Assembly: GCA_018806915.1 (NCBI GenBank)
Contig: JAGKQI010000105.1
Span: forward strand, 2,666,001 to 2,730,000
Reading direction: 5' to 3'
DNA: 64,000 bases
DNA from: Phytophthora colocasiae
Lineage: Eukaryota; Oomycota; Peronosporomycetes; Peronosporales; Peronosporaceae
Shown: one piece after another, positions 62,615-64,000 of the stretch
Numbering within the stretch: position 1 is the first letter of the stretch
Layout of the letters: every line of letters begins with the position of its first letter
Program-made: the position numbers and the translations under genes
Notes under the pieces: model-generated
Told to the model about the DNA's origin: nothing
What the model saw: the letters and a program-made list of their open reading frames with translations, nothing else
Database searches by the model: none

Positions 62615-64000
62615 ATGGACCTGAACACCGCGACACCTCGCGACCTGCAGCAGTTGCCGGGTGTGGGTTGCGTCACAGCGCGCTTAATCGTTGAGTCACG
62701 TCCATTTACCTCTGTTGATGACCTCCTGCACGTAAAGGGCATCGGTCCTGTCAAATTCGCAGCCATCGTAGCTGGAAACCAAATCTACGTGAGCGACAAG
62801 TCATCAAAACTTGAAAAAACAACGGAAACGACAGCAAATGTCACTCAAATTGACCTGAACGCTGCGTCTACGATCGAACTACAGCAGCTTAAGGGGGTGG
62901 GGCCAGCCTTGGCCCAACGCATCGTCGAGGCGAGACCTTTTCATCGCAAAGAAGATCTTTTGGCAGTGAAAGGCATTGGCACGAAATCCTACGTGAAAAT
63001 TCAGGCAGGGGGTCGTGTGAGAGTCGGTTCTGGGCATTTAGAAGGGGAAGAGAATGTTGGTGATGAAGACAGAATATACAACGAGCAAAACTTCCATATT
63101 TGTCGTGAGATTGAGAACGACGTTCGTGGAAATGTGTTCCCCTCGCGAAACTTTGACGAAAACAATAACCGTGCGTTAATTGCGGCGAGTTGGAACATCC
63201 GCAATATTTCACGACGGAAAGAAACGTTTCTGCTTGAGCGTATTGCCGAGGTATTGAGCGAGTTCGACGTTGTTGCACTGCAGGAAGTGAGGGATCTGAT
63301 CGTACTGAAGAAGTTGAAGACGATGTTGCCTGGATGGGACTACGTGGTGTCGGAGCCGGTGGGGCGTCAATCGCCTGGAACGAAGAAGAGGACGGAACAT
63401 TATGCCTTCTTCTACCGACGTTCTGTTGTCCGGCTAGTCGAAAAGTGCAGCTTGTTGGAAGGTGGCAAGAATGTGTTTACGAGGTTACCGTGCGTTGCTA
63501 CTTTCCGAGCAAAGAAAAACTCCGGATTGTCGGAGCTAGAACTCACGGTCGTAAATGTGCACGTTTCTTTCGGCGAAAAGGCAAGCCGTCACGCTGAAAT
63601 TGTTGAAATCAACCGGCTGGCAACCGAGCTAAGTGGATCTACCGCCACCAAGAGGAAGGTGGTGGTGCTAGGAGACTTCAACTTGTCGCCCCAGGATGTA
63701 CTGGGAAGCCTCGGGTCAAACAAGATGGCGTTGATCCGCTCCCCACTCTCGACCACAGTGTTTGGCAAACTCTACGATAACATTTGGCTTGATCCAGTAG
63801 ACTTCAATGGGAGCAAAGACTGTGGATATCTTGTGGACAGTGGTGTTCTCCGCGTTGATTGGCGATACTATCCTCTTTCGAAGGCCAGTCGCCAAAAACG
63901 AATGCAGGACCCAATGGATTCGATGCTTCCTCGCCTGCAAACGTATATGTCGCGCGTCCAGTGCGGTTATGAATTGTCTGACCATTGTCCCGTGTGGGTC
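62615..64000 (+). CDS. EEPD1-like protein: two HhH (ComEA-type) domains plus EEP nuclease (3' end beyond window)
   Basis: From ATG 62615 the frame is open to the right edge (462 codons). Two helix-hairpin-helix pairs come first: MDLNTATPRDLQQLPGVGCV ... LLHVKGIGPVKFAAI, and IDLNAASTIELQQLKGVGPA ... LLAVKGIGTKSYVKI. Both have the LNxA and GxG pattern of ComEA. An endonuclease/exonuclease/phosphatase domain follows: AASWNIRN (Asn), VVALQEVRD (Glu, metal), TVVNVHVSF (His), VVLGDFNLSPQD (Asp, Asn) and YELSDHCPVWV (Asp-His pair), so the active site looks complete. The same order, HhH-HhH-EEP, is found in animal EEPD1, a 5' endonuclease acting at stalled replication forks. Nuclear or mitochondrial location cannot be read because the true N-terminus is uncertain. 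Confidence 0.87.
   Translation, partial: MDLNTATPRDLQQLPGVGCVTARLIVESRPFTSVDDLLHVKGIGPVKFAAIVAGNQIYVSDKSSKLEKTTETTANVTQIDLNAASTIELQQLKGVGPALAQRIVEARPFHRKEDLLAVKGIGTKSYVKIQAGGRVRVGSGHLEGEENVGDEDRIYNEQNFHICREIENDVRGNVFPSRNFDENNNRALIAASWNIRNISRRKETFLLERIAEVLSEFDVVALQEVRDLIVLKKLKTMLPGWDYVVSEPVGRQSPGTKKRTEHYAFFYRRSVVRLVEKCSLLEGGKNVFTRLPCVATFRAKKNSGLSELELTVVNVHVSFGEKASRHAEIVEINRLATELSGSTATKRKVVVLGDFNLSPQDVLGSLGSNKMALIRSPLSTTVFGKLYDNIWLDPVDFNGSKDCGYLVDSGVLRVDWRYYPLSKASRQKRMQDPMDSMLPRLQTYMSRVQCGYELSDHCPVWV

Overview
The window reads as nuclear DNA of an oomycete, most likely Phytophthora-like. Genes are densely packed on both strands, often 70-300 bp apart. Most introns are short (about 50-80 nt) GT-AG introns, many with GTACGT-type donors and a CTAAC-type branch site. 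The gene content mixes eukaryotic core machinery (Mediator, TFIID, exosome, ribosome, WAVE complex) with families typical of flagellated stramenopiles. I assigned 33 genes, two of them cut by the window edges. Exon joins were inferred by reading frame, splice sites and family conservation. For most spliced genes the summed exons are divisible by three.

Left part (1-12 kb): a two-module cyclic-nucleotide-binding K+ channel (runs off the left edge), a P4-ATPase flippase, an EF-hand protein, a Dad4-like DASH kinetochore subunit, and a voltage-gated K+ channel. Next (12-29 kb): MED12, two paralogous EF-hand genes, TAF13, a protein with a PIP-like C-terminus, the histone chaperone ASF1, PRMT1 and ribosomal protein eL24. 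Transcription and chromatin genes are concentrated here, although each appears to have its own promoter.

Middle (29-46 kb): a PLP aminotransferase, a mitochondrial tricarboxylate carrier, a secreted zincin protease, a gene-poor stretch carrying a tRNA-derived SINE with perfect target-site duplications, a basic orphan protein, an intronless 1,836-residue TPR protein, exosome subunit RRP46 with an apparent U12-type AT-AC intron, and a SNAP-like protein with an N-terminal membrane segment.

Right part (46-64 kb): a Uma2-type PD-(D/E)XK nuclease fused to a C2H2 finger, lying between the end of an aldehyde dehydrogenase gene and a broken copy of that gene's last exon. It is followed by BRICK1, an LRR protein, NF-YA, an mRNA guanylyltransferase carrying a CCCH finger, an axonemal-type coiled-coil protein, a SIM/PIP-like nuclear protein, a WD40 protein and an EEPD1-like HhH plus EEP nuclease (runs off the right edge).

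The strongest points for follow-up are the AT-AC intron in RRP46, the Dad4 subunit outside fungi, the nuclease/aldehyde-dehydrogenase rearrangement, the SINE, and several unusual domain combinations. I see no CRISPR array, bacterial operon or viral gene.
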